A stretch of DNA of 64,000 nucleotides from Aselliscus stoliczkanus (lineage: Eukaryota > Chordata > Mammalia > Chiroptera > Hipposideridae), in NCBI GenBank assembly GCA_033961575.1, contig CM066729.1, positions 102,078,501-102,142,500 on the forward strand, in the 5' to 3' direction. The notes beneath the pieces were generated by a model. The model ran no database searches. It had not been told where the DNA came from and worked only from the letters and a program-made list of their open reading frames with translations. Position 1 is the first letter of the stretch. Each line of letters begins with the position of its first letter. This document shows, one piece after another, positions 34,717-47,746 of the stretch. The translations under genes were made by a program, and so were the position numbers.

Positions 34717-36224
34717 GCCTAGGCGATTTGGCACCAGGAACTTATATTGTCATCAATTTGTACATTTGTGTGATCGTCTTCAATAACATGCAGCTGTCTG
34801 GATTAAATGTGGAAGACATGGAGCGCTTAGGCTGAGTATTTGCCAAGACAATGGTGAAAATACAATGGAACTGTGGTGTAAGAACATTGGCAGAAGAGAA
34901 GTTAAAATGAGGCCCCATGACATCAAAGCAAGACAGAGAAGAAAAAGAAGATGAAGCCAACAGAAGGCAAAGGGATCACATCTACCAGATCCATGTGGTC
35001 AAAGAGAGGGATGGTGAGAATAACTGAGTGAGAGAGCTGAGCAAGGAGAGCTGTGGTCAGAGTGGGATATTCAGATTTAATGTTTCAGAGCTGGGACATC
35101 TCCAAGCATACTGGATTTTGAAAGTAAGGTGTAGGTGAATGTGAAGTAATCAAGGAATAGAGCAAATAAGGGTCAAACTCAGTGTAAAGTAGAGAGTATA
35201 AAAAAATGTGTTAGATGTTAAGTCATTGAAAGCATGAGGGTGAATGTCCACAAGATTAGTACATGACAGTAGCAATTAAAGCTAAAGGATGAAATAACCT
35301 GATGAAATAATCTAGAAGTAATGGGAATTTTTACAAAAGGCTAATAACATTCTCAAAGCAGCACTGGGGGTAGAGAAGGATGGATGACACATGTGGGATG
35401 TGGGAAAAAAATAGGCCCAATGTGCAAAGCTATGTTCTTATGGAAGTGTTGGGTTTCTGTCAAAGCAAGGGAAAGAGTATGAGGATGAAAAAGGGGATTT
35501 TTGCTCACCCTGGATAGGACAAGTGAAAGTGAGTTCATACATGGGTACTTTGGGTCAGAAATAAAATGAACCAGAAATAGGAAGAGGGGGAATTTGACTG
35601 GAAGAGAAGTAACAAAGGCTATAAAGATGGCAGGTAAGATGAAATGTTTTCCAAAGAGCAGTTCCTGGTAGTCTGTTACCTGGTCTCTGGGGAATGAGGA
35701 TGACTGGGACAGAGGTCCTGGGGCTTGGTAGTTGATCTGTAGATACTGAAGGTTTCTCAGATTTATTGATTAAATGTGTCCATTCCCCTACTATCTGTCA
35801 TATGGCTATGAACTACTGAATATTCCTTTAGTTCAAATGCCCATATGTCCAACTTCAACTTGATAAAATTGCCTTAGTTCACAATTATTGGCAGTTCTGT
35901 TTGCTTCTCTTGACATGATATTTACTGTAATGATTTAGCATGCTGAGCTTTTTCATGACATACTCAGTTTGTATTTGACCTAATCTTTAACCAACTAGTT
36001 TACTAAGAGTAGTTCTTCTACTACCATCTCTATCAATGATCATCTGTAAATGTTTATTATTATAGAGGTAAATTTCTCCCTCAGGCTTGATTTTAATTCT
36101 AAACTTCATAAGACTAAATGTTTAAAAATTCTTGTTAAATATATGAAGGCATTTCAAACATGATACCGTTGTTTTGAAAATAGCAGCTAAATCATAAAGA
36201 AACAGAATTTTTTTTCAAAGATTC

Positions 36225-36560
36225 TGACTTTATTTTTCCCCAGTTTTATTGAAATATAATTGACATAGAAATTGTGTAGATTTAAGGTGCTATAACATGT
36301 TGATTTGATATACTTATATGTTACAAAATGATTGTTACCAGAGAGTTAGCTAATATAACACCTCCATTACCTCACATAATTAACATTGTTTTGGGGAGTG
36401 AGCACATTTAAGATCTATTTTCTTCAGAACTTTTACTATATAATACAATATTGTTAGCTATAGTCATCATGCATTAGACCCACAGAATTCATTCATCTTA
36501 TAATTGAAACTTTTACCCGTTGACCAACATCTCCCCGGTTTCCTCACTCCCAGGCCCTGG
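36225..36560 (-). repeat. Old L1 3' region fragment
   Basis: TTATTGAAATATAATTGACA, then GGTGCTATAACATGTTGATT, ATTACCTCACATAATTAACA and CTCACTCCCAGGCCCTGGCA, reverse landmarks of old L1 3'UTRs. Confidence 0.65.
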
Positions 36561-36839
36561 CAATCAACATTTTACTTCCTGAAAAGCCAGAAATTTATAA
36601 TACTCAAAGTTCTAGATATTAAGAAGTATTCAAAAAGCGATTGAAAGGATAATATAAGTATGTTTCTTCAAAGTAGTTTAGTCCAGAATCTATTAAACTA
36701 CCCATGCCAAAAGATCAATTTCTAATTTCTTATCTATCAAAGACCAGTATTTATGCAGAAAAGGTTACTTGAAAAAAAAGAAAATAAAAAACACACACAT
36801 AAAATGACTCAATTTTTTTACTATTAAATTCAATAGACA

Positions 36840-36949
36840 GGGCCGGTCGAGTGGCGCGGTGGTTAAACGCCGGTGGCTTGGGAAGCCAGTGGCCCCGGTT
36901 CAGGTCCCACATATGAGGGCCAGTGACACTGCCCTCAAAAAAAAAAAAA
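36840..36949 (+). mobile_element. tRNA-head SINE, short form (best preserved)
   Basis: GGGCCGGTCGAGTGGCGCGG head with A-box-like TGGCGCGGTGG, B-box-like GGTTCAGGTCCC, terminal GGCCAGTGACACTGCCCTC and poly(A). 14-bp TSDs, AAATTCAATAGACA and AAATTCAATGGACA (36826-36839, 36950-36963). Confidence 0.92.
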
Positions 36950-36963
36950 AAATTCAATGGACA

Positions 36964-38924
36964 AAAACATTTACTCTGTCAAATTGCTATGGAAGTTTCT
37001 AAATGTTTATTTTAATGTCTTTATTTATTGCAACCCATTAATAGTTCAGGGCCAAACACCACAGTATGAACCACACTTTGAGTAGCACTGGCTTAGTGGT
37101 CTTCAATCAACATATTTCTAGAAGTTTACTCCTAATTCCTGTAGAATCCTTTATTTTGCAGAAGAAAAATTAAATGAAGATACATATGAAAATCAATGCT
37201 TCCTTCTTAAAAGTAGAAAACTTTATAATATTCATTTTGCTTTTGTGTTGTCTTATCTTCATGTACCAGATAATTTTTCTGGGTTTCCAGAAGAAAGTAT
37301 GAATAATGACAATGAAAAAAATCAAGAAGTCCTAGAAGTTGTATTGTATCACTGATTTGTAATCACATATAATGTTTACATTTCATTTTTAATTGATTCA
37401 TTCTAAGCAAGCACAATTCTTACTTGTAGCTGGTATCCTAGTAGTAAAATGGTCAGCAAAATCTCCTTTGAAGAAGGAGTCTTTTTTTCCTCCAATTTCA
37501 AATGAAAGACCATTGAGTCTCTAAGGAATGCCAAAAACTATTACACATTTTAAGACTAAACCGATAGTGTGGACAATAAATGGAAAATTATTTTAATGAC
37601 TCATTCAAAAATTTGATATAATCTGATTTTCTTCTGACAATTAAAAGAGGCTAACTTAGCCTAATATTATAGCTAACAGCGAAGACCTAGGACAATAATA
37701 TTGTAACACTGTAGTGTACTCTTCTACATTGAGGATACTGTCACCTTTTATTCTAGTCATTGCAATGTCATACAGCTTACTTGCTCTTTCCTCTGTTCCA
37801 CAAGCCTTCTCTCATTTGGTACCTAACCCTCCATGTATATAGTGTGGTGATTTGGAATCCTTCCCTTTTCCCTCATTCTCTTAATCACTTATTATCATCC
37901 GAATTAAAGCTCCTCTTTGATGAGCATATGATGAACTCTGTAGAGTAGTATAGGGCACTTTGTATTAAAAGGCCTATTAATGGCAATCTTATTAACGTAG
38001 CAAGACTCTCCAGCACCAGTCTATCTCCTTCCATTTCTATCTCTCTGTCTCTCATGCTCTAGCTCTCTAGCTCTCTCTCTCCATGTTTTTTTTTTTTCTT
38101 TTTAGAATACATGGGGCTATGGATTAGCTACAGTTAATAGCCTTTCCATATTTACAGTCAACTTGAACTAAGGAAATGAAGTACAGAAAATAATGGAATA
38201 ATTAAATTGTTAATATTTTTCAGTACTGGGCTTCATGCAACTGGAATATAATGAGCTAATCAAACAAAAGTTTTTCAATCTTGCTTTTTATCCTATGTTA
38301 CATACTTTTTATTTTATAATAATAAAAAAAACAAAGTTAAAAAAACAGATGTACAATGTGTGATGAAGGAAGTGCTCTAATAGAAATGTGGGTCATAGAT
38401 ACAGTTGTATTTGTTGATTTACAAATATTTATTGAGAACTTACTATGTTTAAGCTGGGAATATAGCAGTGAATTAAACAGTTGAACATATTCTAGAGAAT
38501 CAGCACAGAGGGCATCATTAAATAATTCAGCATAGCATGCATAGTTCAATAAAATAATCTCAGAACCAATGTATAAAAAACAAACTGATTTTGTAAAATA
38601 TCATTAACATTACTTGGGTAATCAGTAAATTTGGAGAGCTACTGCTTGACACAGGAGAAAGTTATGGCATTCTGGAGTATGCTAGCTAGTTTAGCATTAG
38701 AGGGAAAGTATAATTCAACAATTTTGTGCTAAATCTTTTAAGAAATATAAGTTCTCTAATTTGCTCAATGGGCTTCTAAGAATTTAGGACTGCAAATCAT
38801 ATTAAGACAAAAACAGAATTTGAACATCACATAATCATAATCATTATTTTTAGTCTAAATTTTTATGTATCTAAAGGACTTATTTCTTGAGCAAGTATTT
38901 ATTAAGGAAGACTTCCTTGTATGC
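36964..38924. other. Intergenic DNA, nothing firm recognised
   Basis: AT-rich. A CT-rich stretch with poly(T) lies at 38036-38100. A TATTTATTGAGAACTTACTA motif near 38428 may be an antisense L2/MIR end. No gene was recognised. Confidence 0.4.
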
Positions 38925-41900
38925 AAGCACAAGATGACAGAGTAGATAAACAGTGTGCCTGTTTCCTTTTGTGAAAACATCAAAATTACAACTAAATTAT
39001 AGAACAATCAACCTGGAGAACCATCTGAAGTCTGGCTGAACAGAAATTTTATAACTAGGGATATAAATAAGAAGCCATGTTGAGACTGGTAGGAGGGGCA
39101 GAGATGCATGCAAAACAGGCTGATCCCAAATCTCAACAGAGCAGTTGAAAATCAGGAGGGATATCTTGGCCATGGAGGTTGCCCTGGAAGGGAGAGGAAC
39201 CTCAGCCCCACACTAGGCACCCCAGACCAGAATACTTGTGCTGGGAAGAGTAACCCCCATAACATCTGGCTGTGAAAAACAGTGGTGACTCTGACCATCT
39301 GGGTGGGAAGAAAGCCTGCGGGAAACCCAGAAGTCCTCTTAAATGGCCTGCACACAGGCTCTCTCACACCCAGGTACTTTCTCTAGGCTCTGGTAGAGTG
39401 ATGGTGACTTGGGGGGCATTGGAAGCATACATGGTGGCAGACTGAGGTGTGTTGTTTCAGGGCACGGGGTGGAAAATAGTCACCATTTTCCCTGTGTGGG
39501 GTCTTTCTTCTGTGCAGCCAGCAGGTAGATGCCATCTTTCCTGCGTTGAGTCCTCCCCAACAAGCCAGATCTGAATCTGAATTGGTCTGGTGAGCTCCTC
39601 TGGGATCCACCCCACCCAACTTTCCGAATGCACTTTCTTGCTGAGCAGCCAGGCTCACCCATGTTGACCTCTTTCTTGGAAAACTGTTGGGGACCCTGGG
39701 CCCCAAGGGGGTGGCAACTGGCCTCAGTGTTCTCTGAGACTTGATAAGTAGCTCCAGGCTCAGCACTAGAACCAATGCAGAGTCTACATTAACCTGGTGA
39801 CCACAACACTTCCCACTGTAGTGACTCCCTGAGACCCTGCCTCACTCCAATTACATATCACATGAGGCTTTATCAGAGCTGAACCTTATGAAATCAGCAG
39901 ATGGCAGCAGACTTTGGGGTGTCCAGGCTTTTCTTAGAGCTACCCCAGGCCTGGTACTGGTAGCAGCCATCCTCATTTCACAGTATGGCCTCTCCCACAT
40001 GTCTGTAATTTTAGAACAAGGAGCAAACAACTGAAGGTTGCTTGGTAGCTCCTATCAGGTAGTCTCCTGCCTATCACAGGCAGTTGGTGACCTGGGCCTG
40101 AACTGGAGCCCATTCCTGATGCCTCAGAACCAATGTACCTGGAGGTTGACTTGAGAGCACAGCAGAGCACAGCCCAATAAGCCCCACAAACAGCACACAC
40201 AAAGAGTGATCTCAACAGGAACCGCAACCAGCTGGGACAAATCCCACTCAGTGGGATAAGCACCCTGGCACAGCAGCCTGTAAGCTGTGGACATGGCTAA
40301 ACCCTACAGCCAATCAGCCTGAGGGTCAATCCCACCCACTGATATGCCAAAAGCAATCAAGGCTCAACATAGCAAGAGGGCATACACAACCCAAACAAGG
40401 GACACTCCTGGAGCACTCAGATCAAGTGGCCAGGGGGACTGTGCCACTGGGCTTCACAGGGCACCAAATACATGAGGCCACCCTGCCAAGTCTGGGAGAC
40501 ATAGCAGACTTACCTAATACATAGAAACAAACAAAGACAGCCAAAATGAATAAACAAATATGTCCCGAATGAAGAAACAAGAGAAAACTCCAGAAAAAGA
40601 ACTAAACAAAATGGAGGCAAACAACCTACCAGAGACAAAGTTCAAAACAATAGCTATAAGGATGCTCAAGGAACTTAGTGAGAACTTCAACAGAGAAATA
40701 ACAAGCATAAAAAAAGACATAGAAACCATAAAAAAAAACCAGTCAGAAGTGAAGAATACAATACCTGAAATAAAGAATGCACTAGAAGGAATCACCAGCA
40801 GACTAGATGAAGCAGAGGATCAAATCAGAAGACAAGGTAGCATAAAACAATCAGAACAACAAAAAAAATAAATAAAGTAAATAAAAAATAAATGAGGATA
40901 GATTAAGAGACCACTGGGACAACATCAAGCATAACAACATTTGCATCATAGGGGTACCGGAAGGAGAACAGGGAGCAAAGAATTGAAAACCTGCTTGAAG
41001 AAATAATGGCTGAAAACTTTCCTAGTCTGGCAAACCAAATAGACATACAAGTCCAGAAAGCACGGAGAATCCCAAACAAGATGAGCCCAAACAGGCTCAC
41101 AACAAGGCACATTATAATTACAATGGCAAAGTTTAAAAATAAAGAGGGAATCCTAAAAGCAGCAAGAGAAAGGCAACAGTAACTTATGAGGGAGCCCCTA
41201 TAAGATTGTCAGTTGATTTCTCAAGAGAAACTTTACAGGCCAGAAGGGATTGGCACAAAATATTCAATGTGATGAAAAGCAAGGACCTACAACCAAGGGT
41301 ATTGTACTCAGCAAGGCTATTATTTAAAATTGAAGGACAGATAAATAACTTCCCAGACAAGAAAAAGCTAAAGGAGTCATCACCACCAAATCAGTGCTAC
41401 GAGGAGTCTTAGAGGGACTTCTTTAGGATGGAAAAGAAAAAAAAAGATCAAAATTATGAATAATAGAATAGCAATAGCTACATATCTATTAACAATTAAT
41501 TAAAATGTGAATGGATTAAATGCTCCAATTAAAAGACATAGGAGGGTTGAATGGATAAGAAAACAAAATCCTTATATACACTGCTTGCAAGAGACTCCCG
41601 ATTGAAAGATACAAACAAACAAAAAGTAAAGACATGGAAAAGTTATTTCATGAAAAAGGAATGGATAAAGAGTAGGTGGTACATATATATAATAGAATAG
41701 TACTCTGCCAGGGAAGAGAATGGGTTCTTGCCATCTCCAGCAGCATGGGTGGACCTGGAAAGCACCGTGCTGAGTATCAGACATAAAAGGACAGAATCAA
41801 TGAGATTTCGCTTATATATGTAATCTAAAGAACAAAATTAACAAACAAACAAAACAGAAACAAACTCATAGATACAGAAAACATTTTGATGGTTGCCAGA

Positions 41901-42420
41901 TGGGAGAGGTTTGGGAGTGTGGATGAAAAAAGGGGAAGGGTTTAAAAAGTACAAATTGGTTCTTACAAAGTAGTCATGGGGATGTAGGGTATAGCATAAG
42001 GAATATAGCCAATAATAAGGTAATAACTATGTATAGTGCCAGGTGAGTACTAGGCTAGTCAGGGGGATCACTTCTTAAATTATATAAATGTCTAACCACT
42101 ATGCTGTACACCTGAAATTAATATAAAATAATATTGAATTTCAGCTGTAATTGAAAAATCAAAAAAGGGGGAAAAGTAAAGGGGACAAAGAGGTCCAAAT
42201 TTCCAGTTATAAAACAAGTAAGTCATGGGACTGTAATACACAGCATAGGGAATATAGTCAATAATATTGTGATAATGTGCTACTGTGTCAGATGGTTGCT
42301 GGACTTATCATAGTGATCACTTCTTTAGGTATATAAATGTTGATTAATTATATTACTCTATGGAACTAATATAATATTTTATGTTAGCTATATTTTTAAT
42401 AAAAATCTTAAAAATTAAAA
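38925..42420 (+). mobile_element. RT-less L1 derivative, family 2, copy D
   Basis: Plus-strand element starting ACAAGATGACAGAGTAGATA, the classic L1-type 5' end (near-YY1 motif AAGATGACAG). Order: ~1.6-kb 5'UTR, broken ORF1 (40560-41412), first ~60 codons of ORF2 (about 41475-41640: NVNGLNAPIKRHRRVEWIRK, CLQET) and a junction near 41655. The last ~30 codons of ORF2 (ENGFLPSPAAWVDLES) and a 3'UTR with two related modules (41880-42150, 42180-42420) follow. All of the RT and most of the endonuclease are missing. This is HAL1-like architecture, but the element is distinct from family 1. Confidence 0.75.
40560..41412 (+). pseudogene. L1 ORF1p-like pseudogene (copy D)
   Basis: Two frames carry recognisable ORF1p. 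40560-40871 has the N-terminus and coiled coil (PEIKNALEGITSRLDEAEDQ). 41206-41412 has the C-terminal domain (SRETLQARRDWHKIFNVMK, KIEGQINNFPDKKKLKE). In between, the RRM part is readable only with stops and frame changes. It is shifted and dead. Confidence 0.8.
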
Positions 42421-42424
42421 ATTA

Positions 42425-43435
42425 AAATAAAATGCAAGCATAAATTAAAAGTCAAATAAAATATGAGGTTATTTTATTGTGGCCATTAAATAATCACTGC
42501 ACCATATTTCACCCACAGAAATGTAAGAATATAATGAACTGAGAGCTTTACTTCTGATCAGTCATTACATAAGACTAATTGTTACATAAGAGATTGTATT
42601 CCTCTGGAGACCTGGAGAAATAAACAGCCAGGAAAATTTGGCTTGGGCTGGAAGAAGACAATGCACTAATATTTATTCATGATAACATCATATATTACTG
42701 CAATAAGGAATTCACTTAAGTGTACCTAAGGTGAAAAGAAACTGGGATGCTCTACAACAGGGAAATGCCACAGCCTACCACTGAAGAAATGTTAAGGGTT
42801 TTTTCCTCTGGTTTCAAAAACAAAATTTAAAACAAATTATTAAAATCTTACTAATTTTTTAGTTAAAATAGAGTTTTATCAGTGTAATGTGTTGCTACAT
42901 AAGCAGTTTTTTATAGGCTAAAAGAATGTTTGCTGAAGATTTTTGAAGATCAATCAAGACTCTAGATAGACATTAAACTAGCAGTCTTCGAATCCACTAG
43001 AAAGTGAAGGGCTCAGATAGTTTAATGCAACACTCTCCATGCTATAAAGATCATTCACGTGAATATGGTGAGCTCATTGTGGTCTGCAATTAGGCTTGCA
43101 TTTTCTTTTAGAGCTATATATAATCAAATGACCCATCAAATTAATAAGATTTTAATCTAGCACAGCAAGCATACTAATTAACTTGTCAAGTATGTACACA
43201 AAGTCTCCACACAAGTTGTTTTTAAAAGTCTTTGGAATATACCTGAAACAATATACAAGAATCTTAGCAGGAATGATGGCTAGCTCTGTGGAGGGAGGAG
43301 AAATAGGCAACTGATGAGACAGGATTGCAGGAAGAGAAAACTTTTTTATTCTGTACCTTTTGTATTTTAAGTTCAGTGCCATGAGCATATATTAATTATT
43401 CAAAATGAATTTTAAAAAATTGAAATCTTTGCACA
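42425..43435. other. Intergenic DNA, nothing recognised
   Basis: AT-rich, no repeat or gene recognised. Confidence 0.4.
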
Positions 43436-43484
43436 AGCTTCAACAAAAGACAGAAAGGAGAATGGAAGAGATGGGCAGGAAAGC

Positions 43485-43507
43485 GGGGGAGGGGGGCGGG
43501 GCGAGGG
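43485..43507 (+). other. G-quadruplex motif
   Basis: Four G runs (5, 6, 4 and 3 G) separated by loops of 1-3 nt within a purine-rich tract (43440-43565). It fits the canonical G3+N1-7 quadruplex pattern and lies in otherwise AT-rich sequence. Confidence 0.75.
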
Positions 43508-43599
43508 TGCCGGGAAAGAGGATTTGAGAAAAAAGGATGAGAGAAGATAAGGAGGGAAAGGTAAGCATTCTATTACTGTCCTATTGCTACAAAATTACT

Positions 43600-44110
43600 C
43601 TGACCGAAATCTGCTTTTCCTCCTAAGCTTCCCCCACAAAATCTGGATGTAGTTCAAGTCCTCATCCTCTCTCAGTGGGTTGGCTGCCACAGATGTGCGT
43701 CTGTCTTCCGTGATTCCAACGTTGTCTGTTCGAACTCATCCTCCTCCCAGGGGCCCCACCTAAAACTGTAGATAGGCTTTCCACTATATACAGAATGAAG
43801 TTCCCTGCCTGCCCCTCCATCTCTAACTCTCATTTCCTCCTACCTTGTATTTGAAAGTCTAGTAGTACTCAACCACTTGTTTTTTCTTCAATAGTTATGC
43901 TATTTCTTATTCATCATCTTATTGCTCATGTTGTTCACAGTACCTAAAAAATGCTATGGCCTCCCCTTCCATGTATGACATTGTCTTAATTACCTGTTGG
44001 CATGACTGCTTTTCCTGCCTGGACTGCACTATGCCTTACTTACATTAGTATGATCAGAGCCCACTATTAGACCTGGTATATTAAAGATGCTGGATACATA
44101 TGATACTAAC
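43600..44110 (+). repeat. Possible L2 fragment
   Basis: C/T-rich with L2-like words (CTAACTCTCATTTCCTCCTA, CTTTTCCTGCCTGGACTGC). Degenerate and of low certainty. Confidence 0.35.
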
Positions 44111-44309
44111 ATTAAAAGGGAGGGCGCCCTCAACCTAACTCTCTGTGATCCTTAGAAAAGCATCTCACCTGCTATAGGGTACTATTGGTTAAGTGTAAGA
44201 GCACAACATACCTAAAGAATTTCTCTCTTCTGAAATTATCTATTAGTTATTATTTGTATTGTGTCCAGAACCCAAAGGTGCTAGTATCTATATCAGGACA
44301 TCATAATTG

Positions 44310-44640
44310 TGACTTGCTCACATTTTTATTACAGACATTTTCAAACATACTCAAAAGGAGACAGGAAAATTCATGGAATCCCAGTTGTCAACATCTTCCC
44401 AGCTTCATTTCATCTACCTTCACAATCACACATGTTTAAAGCAAATTTCAGTCATTGTAACCTTTCACCTAGAAACACTTTATGCTTTTGCCACATATAA
44501 GGACTCTTTAAACATAAAAACTATGACAATGATTGATGTTTTATCTATATTATAATCCATCTTAATATTTTTAATAATTGTATAAGTCTAAATTCCAAAA
44601 ATCATTTTGGATATGTTTCAATAATTTAAACAGTAGAGTG
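44310..44640. repeat. Ancient LINE-like fragment
   Basis: ATTACAGACATTTTCAAACA, AATCCCAGTTGTCAACATC, AAAGCAAATTTCAGTCATTG and ATAAGGACTCTTTAAACATA follow the order of a common old L1M-type mammalian repeat. It is degenerate and non-coding. Confidence 0.45.
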
Positions 44641-44644
44641 GGGC

Positions 44645-47600
44645 ATCATTCTACTATGTGGACATTTTTCTTGACAGTAACTGGTAATGGTTCAGTGAAA
44701 ACTAACAGCCTGCATTCTTGTAGAGAGCCAAGGACTGAATACTCAGGTCAGGCCTGAAGTGTCTTAAAAGGACTCAGAGGAGGAAGTTCCAAACATCCTT
44801 GCTATGTCAGTCAAACAAATGCTGCTAATCCCTCCACTCACATAAGCACTCAATTTATATCTGCATATTTTTTCAGGAAATATTAACCTTTTGGCTTAAA
44901 TTTTCAAAGGAAACCCCAGAGCAATCAAACTCTTCTGTTTCAAAGCTATCATGTTTACTGTGATTACCACAACAATAATCTTTTCCTAAATAGTATGCAA
45001 GTTGTTTTAAATGGCTCAGGACACTCAGCATTAATATTAGTTCAATTCAGGAACTTTAGAGTAAAAGGAAAGTTGAAGTCAATAAATCTAATTGTGGCCA
45101 ACTCTTTCCAGGGTGAGTTATAGACATGCAGCTTCACTTTTGGAGTTTGCTGCAACTCCTTGGAGGAATTATGAATATTAGCTACAGTTGCCAAATTGGT
45201 GAAAGCTGAAATGACATTTTTCCTTACAGCAAGGGAAAATAATAGACCACAGTAAAGGAAATAAACTCATTTCTTAAAACAACAACAACAACAAAAACCA
45301 GTGGGTTTGTATATTTATATGGTATATAAAAGTTTAAGTACAGGTGAGAAGAAAATGAAAGCCAATACCCCAAATAAATCCATCAATCACCAAAAAAGGT
45401 TGTACAGTTTTCTAGTGTTTCGTATCTCCGATTTGTTCTGGTTACTCAGATTCACTTCAGAGAATCTTTAAAAAAGAGTGTAATGCTAACAATTAACCCT
45501 GGGGAAAAAACAGAAAATAAAAATATACTGCTTTAATATGCTAGTAATCCCTAAAGACATGGTAACAATTAATTTGTATTGTTTTGTTTTGTTTAGTGTT
45601 GTTTCCACTTTAATTTGAGTATGTCAATGTCATTAACCACATGGGTCTACTGCTTTGTTTGTCACTGATGGACGCTAATCATTTTACATAACTTCAGCAA
45701 TGGTGTTTTGTGTACACATACAATCATATATGAAACTTGGCATAAGAAGGAAAGAGGCAGTGATAAAACATGTTGAAATACACCTGAATCTAGATGAAAC
45801 ATTAATAAACTATGCCTACAGCAATAATTTTGACTGCTTTTACATCATTTTTAAAATTCAAAAAAACACACAACAAAACTAGCTTTGAAAGATTTAACCT
45901 GCTGAAAGCTAAACCATCAGGCTTTGCAAGTTTAAACATAATTGAAAAGAAAGCATAAAAGAATGATCTCTGGGTTAGGGGAAATCTTTTATAGCTATTA
46001 CTACTGCTGCAAAGCTCTCTCTTTGGGTAGGATTTTATAGTTTTCCAATGACATTTTTCACTTTGTTTCATTTGACTTCACAATAACCTATGAGGTAGGC
46101 AAAGCCCATTATCACCCATTGCTCTCTAATGTTCAGACGAATTATGAAATAGGTAACTTCGGGTTTATGGACATGTTATACACCTTGACCAGAGTTGCAA
46201 TTAAAGGAATTTATACATACATGAAGTTCTGTCATGCTACACACTTACAATTTATACAAGCCATACCTTAATAACTATCTTAAAAAGCAATTTGTGCAAA
46301 TGACAAGTGGATGAACTAAAGAGGTTTGCATATACTGGGTAGTAATGTTTAAGTCCTATTAAGCAGGTGATCAGTAGAAGTTTCTTGCTGAGATAATATA
46401 GCTGTTTAGTTACATAAATAAATGAACTTCCACTAAAGTAGTAAGAAATTTTACTGACTACTGACTACACCTTACTAGACAAAATGCAAAATAATTTCCT
46501 AGTCTATTAGTAAATGTCCACATCTCTTTCAGGAGTAAGATGACCTACAAGGTGATTTTATTAACTATATAATGTAATACCCAATTACATAAGTAGCTGC
46601 TAAATTAATAAATAAAACCAAATAAGTTGTTCCCTTTCTTTCTTTGGAATTTAGCCATTCCAATTCTTGCTCCAGTGGACCACTAAGTTGGTCATAAATC
46701 AACACTCAATTATTCTGCCTACTTAAATTGAGTGAATTTGTCACTCAGTTATTCAGAGTTAACCTGGATAAATTTGGAGAATGTGTTGGGTCACAGTATA
46801 AGGAGACACCACAGCTTTATAGCAGTGGGGGTAGATTAGAGAGGGTTTGCAGACATTTGAACATTGACTTGTTTGTAACCTTAAAAGTCAGAGGTGATTG
46901 AAAACTCAAAGCAATTATCTAATGCTAATATGTAGTACCCAAGTTAAAATATTTACTACAGATAAATTTTGCAAAACATTACATGAGTAACTTGAGCATA
47001 CAAAAAAATTTCAGAGAGGTTACACAGGTACTAGCCATGTCGGACATAGGTTATTGTGTAAAAGTGTATTCCAGCCACACCTAAGATACAGAAGGGTCAC
47101 ATAAAAATGTGCCTCATATATACATATCTTACACACTTACAGATCTGGGACTACTGTATTTTGATCAGGGTTAGCAATTACTTGAAGGCAAAAAAAAATT
47201 GCCTTTATAAATTGCATTGTCTTTACGCATAGCATCACTTAGAGAGTGTTAGTAACGTATTTGTACACAAAATGGACTATCCCAAGGAAATGAAGGAAGA
47301 AGGAAGTAACCTTAACCCAAATGAATTCTAGTCCTCCTAAGTAGGCAGTAAAAAATTCATCTCAAGGCAATATGCATGTGGAATTACTTATTGAGTCTTC
47401 ATTGATATTTCATTAGGAATTTCTCACAGGCTGAAATGTAATCTCTAAAGGTTATTGGGCTTCCTGATTTTTTTTAAATTAATAATTCCAGATACCAATA
47501 ATTGGAGGACAGAATAAAATTATGATCATTTTTTTTTATGGTTCACACATACTGTCAGTTTAATGTTTGTTGGTGTGATTTAAAATGATTTTAATGAAAT

Positions 47601-47704
47601 AAATCAGGCTTGCCTACAGTTCTTTTGCTTCTTATAACAACAAATTAAATAAAAGACATTAATATTAGTTATTCTCTTACTCACCTGACACCTTGATTTA
47701 AATT

Positions 47705-47746
<42 letters not shown>

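Larger units (their letters stand above)
30725..35700 (-). repeat. Long antisense L2 remnant, interrupted
   Basis: Segments at 30725-31240, 32040-32115, 32940-33865, 34236-34482 and 34725-35700 follow L2 order in reverse. They run from the terminal ATGATGTGCCAGGAACATT, through AGTGAGTCTTGAATTGAATG, AATTTGAACTTTACATTCAG, a TGACTTTGATGTATCC segment and TGGACAACTCTTCC to GGATCCTGAGCACAGATGCA. Younger insertions split it: two L1 tails, an AAAGG repeat, an LTR and a hAT MITE. The family assignment is from recalled L2 landmarks; the distal parts are the least certain. Confidence 0.55.

Noticed and set aside
36840..36910. Possible tRNA gene
   Set aside because: It has A-box and B-box-like sequences but no credible cloverleaf, and it is a SINE head with TSDs and poly(A).
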